64,000 bases of DNA, taken from Pseudomonas fontis (GTDB taxonomy: Bacteria; Pseudomonadota; Gammaproteobacteria; Pseudomonadales; Pseudomonadaceae). The position numbers and the translations under genes were made by a program. Within the stretch, counting starts at the first letter, position 1; every line of letters starts with the position of its first letter. Below the pieces are notes generated by a model. The model was not told where the DNA came from. It saw only the letters and a program-made list of their open reading frames with translations, and did not search any database. Shown here piece after piece: positions 46,536 to 61,648 of the stretch. Where the stretch lies: the NCBI RefSeq assembly GCF_028656955.1, contig NZ_JAMDGY010000013.1:61944-125943 (forward strand), in the 5' to 3' direction.

Positions 46536-47475
46536 CTATAGATAGCGGCTTTAACCACATCACCGTACTGCTTGACGAAGCCGTTGAGGCTCTCGCCGTA
46601 CGCGCCGATGGCTGCTACCTCGATGGCACCTTCGGACGCGGTGGGCACAGTCGCCTGATTCTCCGGCACCTGGGGCCGGATGGCCGGCTGCTCGGGTTCG
46701 ATAAAGATCCTCAAGCGATTGCCACCGGGCAAGCGCTGGCGGCCGAAGACGGCCGCTTTGTCATTGTGCAGCGCAGCTTTGCCGAGCTTGGCGAAGAGGT
46801 CGTAGAGCGCGGCCTGGCTGGCAAGGTCAATGGCATCCTGATGGACCTGGGCGTGTCGTCGCCGCAGCTTGATGACCCGGAACGCGGCTTCAGCTTCATG
46901 AACGATGGCCCGCTGGACATGCGCATGGACCCGAGCCGTGGCGTCAGCGCTGCCGAGTTCATCGCCACTGCGCCGGCTGAAGAAATCGCCCGGGTGTTCA
47001 AGGAATACGGAGAAGAGCGTTTCGCCAAGCGCATGGCCAACGCCGTCGTGGCCCGGCGTGAAATTACCCCGTTCGAGCGCACGGCTGATCTTGCCGAAGT
47101 GCTGAAGGTTGCCAACCCGGCTTGGGAAAAGGGCAAAAACCCGGCGACCCGTGCGTTCCAGGGCCTGCGTATCCACGTCAACAATGAGCTGGGCGACCTG
47201 GAGGTCGGCCTGCAAGCTGCACTCGATACCCTCGAAGTCGGTGGTCGCCTGGTGGTGATCAGCTTCCACTCGCTGGAAGACCGCATCGTCAAGCTGTTCA
47301 TGCGCAAGCTGGTCAAGGGCGAGGCGGACAACCTGCCGCGCAACCTGCCGGTTCAGCACAAGGTGTTCGAGCCGAAAATCAAGGTGCATGGCAAGGCCCA
47401 GTTCGCTTCCGAGGCGGAACTCAAGGCCAACCCGCGTTCGCGTAGCGCCGTCATGCGTGTGGCGGAGAAGCTTAG

Positions 47476-47479
<4 letters not shown>
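46532..47479 (+). CDS. rsmH: 16S rRNA (cytosine1402-N4)-methyltransferase RsmH
   Basis: A 315-residue SAM methyltransferase. [23 protein letters not shown] (SAM motif) and [11 protein letters not shown] are visible. It methylates N4 of C1402. Start GTG 46532 overlaps mraZ. ftsL overlaps its end by four bases. Confidence 0.97.
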
Positions 47480-49501
<2,022 letters not shown>

Positions 49502-49502
<1 letters not shown>

Positions 49503-50971
49503 TGACAATGCCACTGAGTAAACTGTTTGCCCTGAATGATGGCAACAAGGACCCGCTGATCCGCGAGCTGACCCTGGACAGCCGTAGCGTGCGCGCGGGC
49601 GACCTGTTCCTCGCCGTGCCCGGTGCCAAGCTCGATGGTCGTGGGCATATTGCCGACGCACTCAAGCGCGGCGCGGCAGCGATTGCCTATGAGGTGCAAG
49701 GTGCCACCGTATTGCCGATCACCGATGTGCCGATGATTCCGGTCAAGGGCCTGATTGCCCAGCTGTCCGATATTGCCGGTCGCTTCTATGGCGAGCCGAG
49801 CCGTCAGCTGGACCTGGTCGGCGTCACCGGCACCAACGGCAAGACCAGCGTCACCCAGTTGGTTGCCCAGGCGCTGGACCTGCTCGGCAAGCGCTGCGGC
49901 CTGATTGGCACCCTGGGTACCGGCTTCTACGGCGAGCTGCAAAGCGGCCGCTTGACCACGCCAGACCCGATCGCCGTGCAGGCGACCTTGAGCGACCTGA
50001 AGAAGGGCGGCGCGAAAGCGGTTGCCATGGAAGTTTCCTCCCATGCCCTGGAACAAGGTCGTGTGGCGGCGCTGGCTTTCGATATCGTGGTGATGACCAA
50101 CCTGTCCCGCGATCACCTGGACTATCACGGCAGCATGGAGGCCTACCAGGCCGCCAAGGCACGCCTGTTCGCCTGGCAGAACCTGCGCTGCCGGGTGGTC
50201 AACCTGGATGACGATTTTGGTCGCAGCCTGGCCGCCCAGAAGGGTGAGTCACGCCTGATCAGCTACAGCCTCATCGACCCGGCCGCGACCTTGTACTGCC
50301 GCGAAGCGACGTTTGATGACGACGGTGTACGTGCCACGCTGGTGACGGCGCAGGGCGAGCATCTGTTGCGCAGCCGTCTGCTCGGGCGTTTCAACCTGAG
50401 CAACGTCCTGGCCGCGGTGGGTACGCTGATGGCGATGAACTACGCGCTGGATGAGATTCTGAAGGTCACTCCGAAGCTGGAAGGCCCGGTCGGGCGCATG
50501 CAGCGCCTGGGTGGCGGCAACAAGCCGCTGGTGGTGGTCGATTACGCGCACACCCCCGATGCGCTGGAAAAAGTGCTTGAAGCGCTGCGCCCTCACGCCC
50601 AGGGCCGGCTGTTGTGCCTGTTTGGCTGTGGCGGTGACCGTGATCGCGGCAAGCGTCCGCTGATGGCTGAAGTCGCCGAACGCCTGGCCGATGGCGTACT
50701 GGTCACCGATGACAACCCGCGCAGCGAAGACCCACAACAGATCTTTGCCGATATCCGCCCAGGGTTCACCCAAGGCCAAAGCGTCGAGTTCGTTGCCGGT
50801 CGCGGTGAGGCGATTGCCCGCCTGGTCGCCAGTGCCCGCGCAAACGATGTCATCGTCCTGGCCGGTAAAGGGCACGAGGATTATCAGGAGATCATGGGCG
50901 AACGCCATGACTTCTCCGACCTGGTTGAAGCAGAGAAAGCCCTCGCGGTATGGGAGGCCTCACATGCTTAA
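49502..50971 (+). CDS. murE: UDP-MurNAc-tripeptide synthetase MurE
   Basis: A 489-residue Mur ligase that adds meso-diaminopimelate. The ATP loop GTNGKTS is at about 110-116, and the DNPR motif (DDNPRSEDP, near residue 404) marks diaminopimelate rather than lysine specificity. Start ATG 49502 overlaps the ftsI stop (TGATG). Confidence 0.97.
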
Positions 50972-52331
50972 GCCGTTGAGCCTGAGTCAACTCACCGACG
51001 CCCTGAACGGCCGTCTGGTCGGCGCTGATGCCACCTTTACCGGGGTCAGCATCGACAGCCGCGCAATCGTTGCCGGGCAGTTGTTCGTGGCATTGACGGG
51101 GCCGCGTTTCGACGGTCATGACTACCTCAACGAGGTGGCCGGCAAGGGCGCCGTAGCGGCTTTGGTTGAGCGCGAAGTAGCGAACAGCACGCTGCCACAA
51201 CTGGTGGTGGCCGACACCCGTGATGCACTGGGCCAACTGGGCGCGCTGAATCGCGCCGCCTTCAGCCAGCCGGTTGCCGCGATTACCGGCTCCAGCGGCA
51301 AGACCACGGTCAAGGAAATGCTCGCCAGCATCCTGCGTACGCGCGGCCCGGTGCTGGCCACCCGTGGCAACCTGAACAACGACCTGGGCGCTCCGCTGAC
51401 CCTGCTGGAAATCGCCCCGCAACACACGGCGGCGGTAATCGAGCTGGGCGCTTCGCGCGTCGGCGAAATCCGCTACACCGTAGACCTGACGCAACCACAA
51501 GTTGCCTTGATCAACAACGCCGGCACCGCTCATGTCGGTGAGTTCGGCGGGCCAGAGAAGATTGTCGAAGCCAAGGGCGAGATCCTTGAGGGGCTGGGGA
51601 AGGACGGCGTCGCGGTATTGAACCTGGATGACCAGGCCTTCGGCATCTGGAAACAGCGCGCCGGCAATCATCGCGTGCTGACGTTCGCCCTGGCCAATGC
51701 CAGTGCCGACTTCCACGCAGGCAACATCAGCTACGACCAGCGCGGCTGCCCAGCCTTTGACCTGCACAGCCCGTCGGGCGTGGAGCGGGTCCAGCTCAAC
51801 CTGCTGGGCATTCACAACGTCAGCAATGCCCTGTCTGCGGCCGCTGCGGCACATGCCTTTGGCCTGACGTTGAGCGGCATTGTCGCCGGGCTGAACGCCG
51901 TGCAACCGGTCAAGGGGCGCACCGTGGTGCAGATGGCCCCTAATGGTGTGCGGGTAATTGACGACAGTTACAACGCAAACCCCACCTCCATGTGCGCTGC
52001 CGTTGATATACTCGCCGGCTTTTCCGGGCGCACCGTCCTGGTGCTCGGGGATATCGGCGAATTGGGCCAGTGGGCCGAGGAAGGGCATCGCCAGGTCGGC
52101 GAGTACGCCAAGGGCAAGGTTGCCGCGCTGTATGCCGTGGGTCCGATGATGGCCCACGCGGTCTCGGCGTTCGGTAACGATGCCCGCCATTTTGCCAATC
52201 AAGCTGATCTGATCGACGCCGTTCGCGCCGAACAGGCCAACAACACCACTATTTTGATCAAGGGTTCGCGCAGCGCTGCGATGGAAAACGTCGTAGTGGC
52301 TTTGTGCGGTTCCAGCGGGGAGAAACATTAA
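50964..52331 (+). CDS. murF: UDP-MurNAc-pentapeptide synthetase MurF
   Basis: A 455-residue Mur ligase that adds D-Ala-D-Ala. ATP loop [11 protein letters not shown] is near 107-117. Start ATG 50964 ([10 protein letters not shown]) has GGGAGG upstream and overlaps murE by eight bases; the frame is open further upstream inside murE but that is a shadow. Confidence 0.96.
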   Translation: MLKPLSLSQLTDALNGRLVGADATFTGVSIDSRAIVAGQLFVALTGPRFDGHDYLNEVAGKGAVAALVEREVANSTLPQLVVADTRDALGQLGALNRAAFSQPVAAITGSSGKTTVKEMLASILRTRGPVLATRGNLNNDLGAPLTLLEIAPQHTAAVIELGASRVGEIRYTVDLTQPQVALINNAGTAHVGEFGGPEKIVEAKGEILEGLGKDGVAVLNLDDQAFGIWKQRAGNHRVLTFALANASADFHAGNISYDQRGCPAFDLHSPSGVERVQLNLLGIHNVSNALSAAAAAHAFGLTLSGIVAGLNAVQPVKGRTVVQMAPNGVRVIDDSYNANPTSMCAAVDILAGFSGRTVLVLGDIGELGQWAEEGHRQVGEYAKGKVAALYAVGPMMAHAVSAFGNDARHFANQADLIDAVRAEQANNTTILIKGSRSAAMENVVVALCGSSGEKH

Positions 52332-53413
52332 TGCTGCTGCTGCTGGCTGAGTATCTGCAACAGTTCTACAAAGGCTTCGCGGTCTTCCAGTACCTGACCC
52401 TGCGCGGGATTCTCGGTGTACTGACCGCGTTGTCGCTGTCCCTGTGCCTGGGGCCCTGGATGATTCGTACCCTGCAGATTCGCCAGATCGGTCAAGCGGT
52501 TCGCAATGACGGCCCGCAATCGCACCTGTCCAAATCCGGCACCCCGACCATGGGCGGTGCACTGATCCTCTCGGCCATCGGCATCAGCACGCTGCTGTGG
52601 GCCGACCTGAGCAACCGCTATGTCTGGGTGGTGCTGATCGTCACCTTGCTGTTTGGCGCCATCGGCTGGGTCGATGACTACCGCAAGGTGATCGAGAAGA
52701 ACTCCCGTGGCTTGCCAAGCCGCTGGAAATACTTCTGGCAATCGGTGTTCGGCCTGGGCGCGGCGATCTTCCTCTACATGACCGCACCGACCAGCGTGGA
52801 AACCACCCTGATCGTGCCGATGGTCAAGGACGTGTACATCCCGCTGGGCATTGGTTTCGTGGTGCTGACCTACTTCGTGATCGTCGGTTCAAGCAACGCG
52901 GTCAACCTGACCGACGGCCTCGACGGCCTGGCGATCATGCCGACGGTAATGGTTGGCGGCGCCCTGGGCATCTTCTGCTACCTGTCGGGCAACGTGAAAT
53001 TCGCTGAATACCTGCTGATCCCTTACGTACCGGGCGCAGGTGAGCTGATCGTGTTCTGCGGCGCGCTGATCGGTGCCGGCCTGGGCTTCCTGTGGTTCAA
53101 CACCTACCCGGCACAGGTCTTCATGGGTGATGTCGGCGCACTGGCACTGGGTGCAGCGCTGGGCACCATCGCGGTGATCGTCCGTCAGGAAATCGTCCTG
53201 TTCATCATGGGTGGCGTGTTCGTCATGGAAACCCTGTCGGTGGTGATCCAGGTTGCTTCCTTCAAATTGACCGGCAAGCGGGTGTTCCGCATGGCGCCGA
53301 TTCACCACCACTTTGAACTCAAGGGTTGGCCCGAGCCTCGGGTGATCGTCCGCTTCTGGATCATCACCGTGATTCTCGTGCTGATTGGCCTTGCCACCCT
53401 GAAACTGAGGTAG
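52331..53413 (+). CDS. mraY: phospho-MurNAc-pentapeptide transferase MraY
   Basis: A 360-residue polytopic enzyme that makes lipid I. Motifs GTPTMGG, the acidic [15 protein letters not shown] and the MAPIHHHFE histidine cluster are all present. Start ATG 52331 overlaps murF by one base. Confidence 0.97.
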   Translation: MLLLLAEYLQQFYKGFAVFQYLTLRGILGVLTALSLSLCLGPWMIRTLQIRQIGQAVRNDGPQSHLSKSGTPTMGGALILSAIGISTLLWADLSNRYVWVVLIVTLLFGAIGWVDDYRKVIEKNSRGLPSRWKYFWQSVFGLGAAIFLYMTAPTSVETTLIVPMVKDVYIPLGIGFVVLTYFVIVGSSNAVNLTDGLDGLAIMPTVMVGGALGIFCYLSGNVKFAEYLLIPYVPGAGELIVFCGALIGAGLGFLWFNTYPAQVFMGDVGALALGAALGTIAVIVRQEIVLFIMGGVFVMETLSVVIQVASFKLTGKRVFRMAPIHHHFELKGWPEPRVIVRFWIITVILVLIGLATLKLR

Positions 53414-53419
53414 AAACGC

Positions 53420-54766
53420 GTGTCTTTGATCGCATCTGACCATTTCCGCATCGTTGTCGGCCTCGGCAAGAGCGGCATGTCCCTGGTTCGCTTCCTGGCG
53501 AACCGGGGCATTGCCTTTGCGGTGGCCGACACGCGCGAAAATCCGCCAGAGCTTGCGACCCTGCGCCGCGATTACCCACAGGTCGAAGTGCGTTGTGGCG
53601 AGCTGGATGTCGAGTTCCTGTGCCGTGCCGACGAGCTCTACGTGAGCCCGGGCCTGGCCCTGGCGACCCCGGCCTTGCAGGCCGCTGCCGCGCGTGGTGT
53701 GAAACTGTCGGGTGACATCGAGCTGTTCGCGCGTCACGCGAAGGCGCCGATCGTCGCCATCAGCGGCTCCAACGCCAAGAGCACCGTGACCACCTTGGTC
53801 GGCGAGATGGCTGCTGCTGCCGGCAAGCGTGTGGCGGTTGGTGGCAACCTGGGCACCCCGGCGCTCGACCTGCTCAGTGATGACGTCGAGCTGTACGTGA
53901 TGGAGCTGTCCAGCTTCCAGCTGGAAACCACCGACCAGCTCAACGCCGAAGTGGCCACCGTGCTGAATGTCAGCGAAGACCACATGGACCGCTACAGTGG
54001 CCTGCCGGCCTATCACCTGGCCAAGCACCGGATCTTCCGTGGCGCGCGTCAGGTAGTGGTCAACCGTCAGGATGCCCTGAGCCGTCCGCTGCTGATGGAA
54101 GGCCAGTCGTGCTGGACCTTCGGTCTCAACCAACCTGATTTCAAGGCTTTTGGCCTGCGCGAAGAAAATGGCGAGAAGTACCTGGCGTTCGAGTTCGAGA
54201 GCCTGATGCCGGTGCGTGAGCTGAAGATCCGTGGTTCGCACAACCAGTCCAACGCCTTGGCGGCGCTGGCCCTGGGCCACGCGGTCGGCCTGCCGTTCGC
54301 CGCCATGCTTGAAAGCCTGCGCCAGTTTGCCGGGCTGGCCCACCGTTGCCAGTGGGTCCGCGAGCGCAACGGCGTGAACTACTACGACGACTCCAAGGCC
54401 ACCAACGTCGGTGCAGCCCTGGCTGCCATCGAAGGCCTGGGTGCCGACATCGACGGCAAGCTGGTGTTGATCGCCGGTGGCGACGGCAAGGGTGCCGACT
54501 TCGCCGCGCTGCGCGCTCCAGTGGCTGCACATTGCCGCGCGGTGGTGCTGCTCGGTCGCGATGCCGAGCGCCTGGCCGAGACCCTGTGCGACAGCGTGCC
54601 GCTGATCCGTGTGAACACCCTCGAAGAGGCCCTGCAGCAGTGCGCCGAGCTGGCGCAACCGGGCGATGCCGTGTTGCTCTCGCCAGCCTGTGCCAGCCTC
54701 GACATGTTCAAGAACTTTGAAGAGCGTGGGCGCCTGTTCGCCCTGGCAGTGGAGGGCTTGGCATGA
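53420..54766 (+). CDS. murD: UDP-MurNAc-L-Ala:D-Glu ligase MurD
   Basis: A 448-residue Mur ligase that adds D-glutamate. Start GTG 53420 preceded by GAGGTAG. The P-loop reads GSNAKST (residues 116-122), with Ala at the usual Gly of GxNGKST; as far as I recall this is a Pseudomonas trait, so not a sign of inactivation. The other family motifs (SSFQLETTD, HRCQWV, DDSKATN) are intact. Confidence 0.96.
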   Translation: MSLIASDHFRIVVGLGKSGMSLVRFLANRGIAFAVADTRENPPELATLRRDYPQVEVRCGELDVEFLCRADELYVSPGLALATPALQAAAARGVKLSGDIELFARHAKAPIVAISGSNAKSTVTTLVGEMAAAAGKRVAVGGNLGTPALDLLSDDVELYVMELSSFQLETTDQLNAEVATVLNVSEDHMDRYSGLPAYHLAKHRIFRGARQVVVNRQDALSRPLLMEGQSCWTFGLNQPDFKAFGLREENGEKYLAFEFESLMPVRELKIRGSHNQSNALAALALGHAVGLPFAAMLESLRQFAGLAHRCQWVRERNGVNYYDDSKATNVGAALAAIEGLGADIDGKLVLIAGGDGKGADFAALRAPVAAHCRAVVLLGRDAERLAETLCDSVPLIRVNTLEEALQQCAELAQPGDAVLLSPACASLDMFKNFEERGRLFALAVEGLA

Positions 54767-55977
54767 TCTTCGGCATCATCAAGCCGTACCCGTCGCCGCT
54801 GATCAGCGGCCGTGGCGTCGACCTCGACTTCGCTTTCCTCGCCGGTTGCCTGGCGCTGCTGGGCCTGGGCCTGGTGATGATCACCTCGGCCTCCTCGGAA
54901 GTGGCGGCCGTGCAATCGGGCAACCCGCTGTACCACATGTTCCGCCACCTGGTGTATGTCGGCCTGGGCGTCGGTGCGTGCATCGTCACCATGATGGTGC
55001 CGATCGCCACCTGGCAACGCATGGGCCACCTGATGCTGATCGGCGCCTTCGGCTTGCTGATCCTGGTACTGGTGCCCGGCATCGGCCGTGAAGTGAACGG
55101 TTCGATGCGCTGGATCGGCTTCAGCTTCTTCAACGTGCAGCCCTCGGAAATCGCCAAGGTCTTCGTGGTGATCTACCTCGCCGGCTACCTGGTGCGCCGC
55201 CAGACAGAAGTGCGCGAAAGCTGGATGGGCTTCTTCAAGCCGTTCATCGTGCTGCTGCCGATGGCCGGCCTGCTGCTGATGGAGCCGGACTTCGGCGCCA
55301 CCGTGGTGATGATGGGCGCGGCGGCGGCCATGCTGTTCCTCGGCGGGGTGGGGTTGTTCCGCTTCAGCCTGATGGTGGTGCTGGCGGTGGTGGCGGTGTT
55401 TGTCCTGGTTCAGGCCCAGCCCTACCGAATGGCGCGCCTGATTACCTTTACCGACCCGTGGTCCGACCAGTTCGGCTCCGGCTACCAGCTGACCCAGGCG
55501 CTGATTGCCTTCGGGCGTGGTGAATGGCTGGGCGTGGGCCTGGGCAACAGCGTGCAGAAACAGTTCTACCTGCCTGAAGCACACACCGACTTCGTGTTCT
55601 CGGTGCTGGCCGAAGAGCTGGGCGTAGTCGGCTCGCTGCTGACCGTCGCGCTGTTCGTCTTCGTCACCGTTCGCGCGCTGTACATCGGCCTGTGGGCGGA
55701 GAAGGCCAAGCAGTTCTTCGCCGCCTATGTGGCGTTCGGGCTGTCCTTCCTGTGGATCGGCCAGTTCCTGATCAACATTGGTGTGAACGTCGGCCTGCTG
55801 CCGACCAAGGGCCTGACCTTGCCATTCCTCAGTTACGGGGGCAGCTCGCTGGTGATCTGCTGCGCCTGCGTGGGGTTGTTGCTGAGGATCGAGTGGGAGA
55901 GTCGAACCCACCTGGGCAGTGAAGAGCATGAATTTGATGAAAGCGACTTTGCCGAGGAGCCAAACCATGGCCGCTGA
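54763..55977 (+). CDS. ftsW: SEDS glycosyltransferase FtsW
   Basis: A 404-residue polytopic peptidoglycan polymerase that partners FtsI at the septum. Typical segments are ASSEVAAVQ, the PSEIAKVF motif and LPFLSYGGSSL near the C-terminus. It overlaps murD by four bases and murG by eleven. Confidence 0.96.
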   Translation: MIFGIIKPYPSPLISGRGVDLDFAFLAGCLALLGLGLVMITSASSEVAAVQSGNPLYHMFRHLVYVGLGVGACIVTMMVPIATWQRMGHLMLIGAFGLLILVLVPGIGREVNGSMRWIGFSFFNVQPSEIAKVFVVIYLAGYLVRRQTEVRESWMGFFKPFIVLLPMAGLLLMEPDFGATVVMMGAAAAMLFLGGVGLFRFSLMVVLAVVAVFVLVQAQPYRMARLITFTDPWSDQFGSGYQLTQALIAFGRGEWLGVGLGNSVQKQFYLPEAHTDFVFSVLAEELGVVGSLLTVALFVFVTVRALYIGLWAEKAKQFFAAYVAFGLSFLWIGQFLINIGVNVGLLPTKGLTLPFLSYGGSSLVICCACVGLLLRIEWESRTHLGSEEHEFDESDFAEEPNHGR

Positions 55978-57038
55978 CGGCAAGAATGTACTGATCATGG
56001 CCGGTGGCACCGGGGGGCACGTCTTCCCGGCCCTGGCCTGCGCCCGTGAATTCCAGGCCCGTGGCTACCACGTGCACTGGCTCGGGACCCCACGTGGTAT
56101 CGAAAACGAACTGGTGCCGCAGGCTGGCCTGCAACTGCACCTGATCAACGTCACCGGTCTGCGTGGCAAGGGCAAGCTGTCGCTGCTCAAGGCACCCTTC
56201 ACCTTGTTGAAGGCGGTATTGCAGGCGCGCCGGATCATTCGTCAGCTCGACCCGGTGTGCGTGGTCGGCTTCGGTGGTTATGTCACCGGCCCTGGCGGTG
56301 TGGCGGCCAAGCTGTGCGGCGTACCGGTGGTGATCCACGAACAGAACGCCAAGGCGGGTACCGCCAATCGGCTGCTGGTGCCACTGGCCGGGCGAGTCTG
56401 CGAAGCTTTCCCGGATACCTTCGAGGCCAGCGACAAGCGGCGCACCACCGGCAACCCGGTGCGTGGCGAATTGTTCCTGGAGCCTGCACGCGCACCGCTG
56501 GCCGGTCGCCGCGCACGCTTGCTGGTATTGGGTGGCAGCCTTGGCGCCGAGCCGCTGAACAAGCTGTTGCCACAAGCCCTGGCCCTGGTGCCGGAGGCTG
56601 TTCGGCCTGAGGTGTTCCACCAGGCGGGCAAAAATCACGACCAGATCACCGCCGAGCGTTATCGCGACGCCGGGATCGAGGCTCAGGTAGAGCCCTTTAT
56701 CAAGGACATGGCCCACGCCTATGGCTGGGCCGACCTGGTGGTTTGCCGGGCCGGTGCGCTGACCGTCAGCGAACTGGCGGCGGCAGGCCTGCCGTCGATG
56801 CTGGTGCCCTTGCCCCACGCGATCGACGATCACCAGACCCACAACGCCCATTATCTGGCCCGTGAAGGCGCTGCCTTCCTGATGCCACAAGCGACAACTG
56901 GCGCAGCGCAACTCGCTGAACGCCTGAACGAGGTACTGATGCAACCGGAAAAACTCGACAGCATGGCCCGCACCGCGCGGCGCCTGGCCAAACCCGCTGC
57001 CACCAGCACCGTGGTCGATATCTGCCTGGAGGTGGCCC

Positions 57039-57046
<8 letters not shown>
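55967..57046 (+). CDS. murG: lipid II synthase MurG
   Basis: A 359-residue GT28 enzyme that adds GlcNAc to lipid [24 protein letters not shown] and the HEQNA motif are present. Start ATG 55967 gives [14 protein letters not shown]; upstream in-frame codons lie inside ftsW. Confidence 0.97.
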
Positions 57047-59449
<2,403 letters not shown>

Positions 59450-59453
59450 GCCC

Positions 59454-60320
59454 ATGCAAGGCGCGATGGTACGTCATCAGCAACCCGCCACCGGCCGCAA
59501 GCCGGTGCCGCGCGGTGCCAGCCGGATGGTGGCCAAGGAGCCACTGTCGGCGCGCCTGCCCAAGGCCAATTTCAGTGTCTTCAAACGCCTGCTGTGGCCG
59601 GTGTTGCTGGTGGTCGCCGGGTTCGGCGCCTACGAAGGTGCGCAGCGGCTGATGCCGTATGCCGACCGGCCGATCACCAAGATCGCGGTGCAGGGCGACC
59701 TCAGCTACATCAGCCAGCAGGCGGTACAGCAACGGATTGCGCCTTATGTGGCGGCGAGTTTCTTCACCGTGGACCTGGCCAGCATGCGTGGCGAACTCGA
59801 GCAGATGCCGTGGATCGCACATGCCGAAGTACGTCGCGTATGGCCGGACGAAGTGGTGATCCGCCTGGAAGAACAGTTGCCGGTCGCGCGGTGGGGTGAT
59901 GAGGCCTTGCTCAACAACCAGGGCCAGGCCTTTGCCCCCCGCGAACTGGCCAACTACGAGCACCTGCCGCAGCTCTTCGGGCCGCAGCGGGCGCAGCAAC
60001 AAGTGATGCAGCAATATCAGGTACTGAGCCAGATGTTGCGCCCAATGGGCTTCTCGATTGCCCGTCTGGAACTGCGCGAGCGTGGCAGCTGGTTCCTGAC
60101 CACCGGTGCCGGCAGTGCTGGCCCGGGGATCGAACTGCTGCTGGGGCGTGATCATCTGGTGGAAAAAATGCGCCGCTTCATTGCCATTTACGACAAGACG
60201 CTCAAAGAACAGATCACGAACATCGCCCGCATCGATCTGCGTTACGCCAACGGCCTGGCTGTTGGTTGGCGGGAACCGATTGCACCGACGACGGCCAAAC
60301 CCGCCGTTGCGAAGAATTAG
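59454..60320 (+). CDS. ftsQ: cell division protein FtsQ
   Basis: A 288-residue bitopic divisome protein with a basic cytoplasmic tail, one membrane segment (about 45-63), a POTRA domain (about 74-145; [14 protein letters not shown]) and a beta domain. Start ATG 59454; Met 5 is an alternative. ftsA follows after 14 bases. Confidence 0.95.
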   Translation: MQGAMVRHQQPATGRKPVPRGASRMVAKEPLSARLPKANFSVFKRLLWPVLLVVAGFGAYEGAQRLMPYADRPITKIAVQGDLSYISQQAVQQRIAPYVAASFFTVDLASMRGELEQMPWIAHAEVRRVWPDEVVIRLEEQLPVARWGDEALLNNQGQAFAPRELANYEHLPQLFGPQRAQQQVMQQYQVLSQMLRPMGFSIARLELRERGSWFLTTGAGSAGPGIELLLGRDHLVEKMRRFIAIYDKTLKEQITNIARIDLRYANGLAVGWREPIAPTTAKPAVAKN

Positions 60321-60334
60321 AGAGAGGCAGGACC

Positions 60335-61591
60335 ATGGCAAATGCGCATAGCGGCAAAATGATCGTCGGGCTGGATATCGGCACCTCCAAGGTGGTTGCA
60401 CTGGTGGGCGAAGTCGCCGCCGACGGCACCCTGGAAATCGTTGGTATCGGCACGCACCCTTCGCGTGGGCTGAAAAAAGGCGTGGTGGTCAACATCGAGT
60501 CCACCGTGCAGTCGATCCAGCGCGCGGTGGAAGAGGCCCAGCTGATGGCTGGCTGCCGCATCCACTCGGCGTTCGTCGGCGTTGCCGGCAACCATATCCG
60601 CAGCCTGAACTCCCACGGCATCGTCGCCATCCGCGACCGTGAAGTCAGCGCCGCCGACCTTGAGCGCGTCCTCGACGCCGCCCAGGCCGTGGCCATCCCG
60701 GCGGACCAGCGGGTCCTGCACACGCTGCCGCAGGACTACGTGATCGACAACCAGGAAGGCGTTCGCGAGCCACTGGGCATGTCCGGCGTACGTCTGGAAG
60801 CCAAGGTCCACGTGGTGACCTGCGCCGTGAATGCGGCGCAGAACATCGAGAAGTGCGTGCGCCGTTGCGGCCTGGAAATCGACGACATCATCCTCGAGCA
60901 ACTGGCTTCGGCCTACTCGGTGCTGACTGACGACGAAAAAGAGCTGGGCGTGTGCCTGGTCGACATCGGTGGCGGCACTACCGATATCGCGATCTTCACC
61001 GAAGGCGCCATCCGCCACACCGCGGTGATCCCGATTGCCGGTGACCAGGTCACCAACGACATCGCCATGGCCCTGCGTACGCCGACCCAGTACGCCGAAG
61101 AAATCAAGATCCGCTACGCCTGCGCCCTGGCCAAGCTGGCCGGTGCCGGTGAAACCATCAAGGTGCCGAGCGTGGGCGATCGTCCGCCACGCGAGCTGTC
61201 ACGCCAGGCCCTGGCCGAAGTGGTCGAGCCGCGCTACGACGAGCTGTTCACCCTGATCCAGGCCGAGCTGCGCCGCAGCGGTTACGAGGACCTGGTGCCT
61301 GCGGGCATCGTCCTGACCGGCGGTACTTCGAAGATGGAAGGCGCGGTGGAACTGGCCGAAGAAATTTTCCACATGCCGGTACGCCTTGGCGTGCCGTTTA
61401 CCGTTCGCGGCTTGAGCGACGTGGTCCGCAACCCGATTTATTCCACCGGTGTGGGCTTGCTCACCTACGGCCTGCAGAAGCAGTCCGAAGGCTTGACCCT
61501 GACCGGTATCAGCAGCAGCAACAACTATGGCGATGAACCGAAAGCCCCAGCGTTCGAGCGTTTCACACGCTGGGTCAAGGGCAACTTTTAA
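60335..61591 (+). CDS. ftsA: cell division protein FtsA
   Basis: A 418-residue actin-like ATPase that tethers FtsZ to the membrane. VGLDIGTSKVVALVGE, DIGGGTTDIAIF and VLTGGTSKMEG are the nucleotide-binding motifs. The C-terminal amphipathic helix FERFTRWVKGNF is the membrane anchor. Start ATG 60335 with AGGCAGG upstream; upstream codons in frame overlap ftsQ and are a shadow. Confidence 0.97.
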   Translation: MANAHSGKMIVGLDIGTSKVVALVGEVAADGTLEIVGIGTHPSRGLKKGVVVNIESTVQSIQRAVEEAQLMAGCRIHSAFVGVAGNHIRSLNSHGIVAIRDREVSAADLERVLDAAQAVAIPADQRVLHTLPQDYVIDNQEGVREPLGMSGVRLEAKVHVVTCAVNAAQNIEKCVRRCGLEIDDIILEQLASAYSVLTDDEKELGVCLVDIGGGTTDIAIFTEGAIRHTAVIPIAGDQVTNDIAMALRTPTQYAEEIKIRYACALAKLAGAGETIKVPSVGDRPPRELSRQALAEVVEPRYDELFTLIQAELRRSGYEDLVPAGIVLTGGTSKMEGAVELAEEIFHMPVRLGVPFTVRGLSDVVRNPIYSTGVGLLTYGLQKQSEGLTLTGISSSNNYGDEPKAPAFERFTRWVKGNF

Positions 61592-61648
61592 AGTTTCAAA
61601 GCAGTAGTAGTAGGCGCAAAAAACTAGAGAACTGAAAGGAGAGGGAAA

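Noticed and set aside
50691..50963. Upstream extension of murF
   Set aside because: It lies entirely within murE. ATG 50964 has its own ribosome-binding site and matches the family start.
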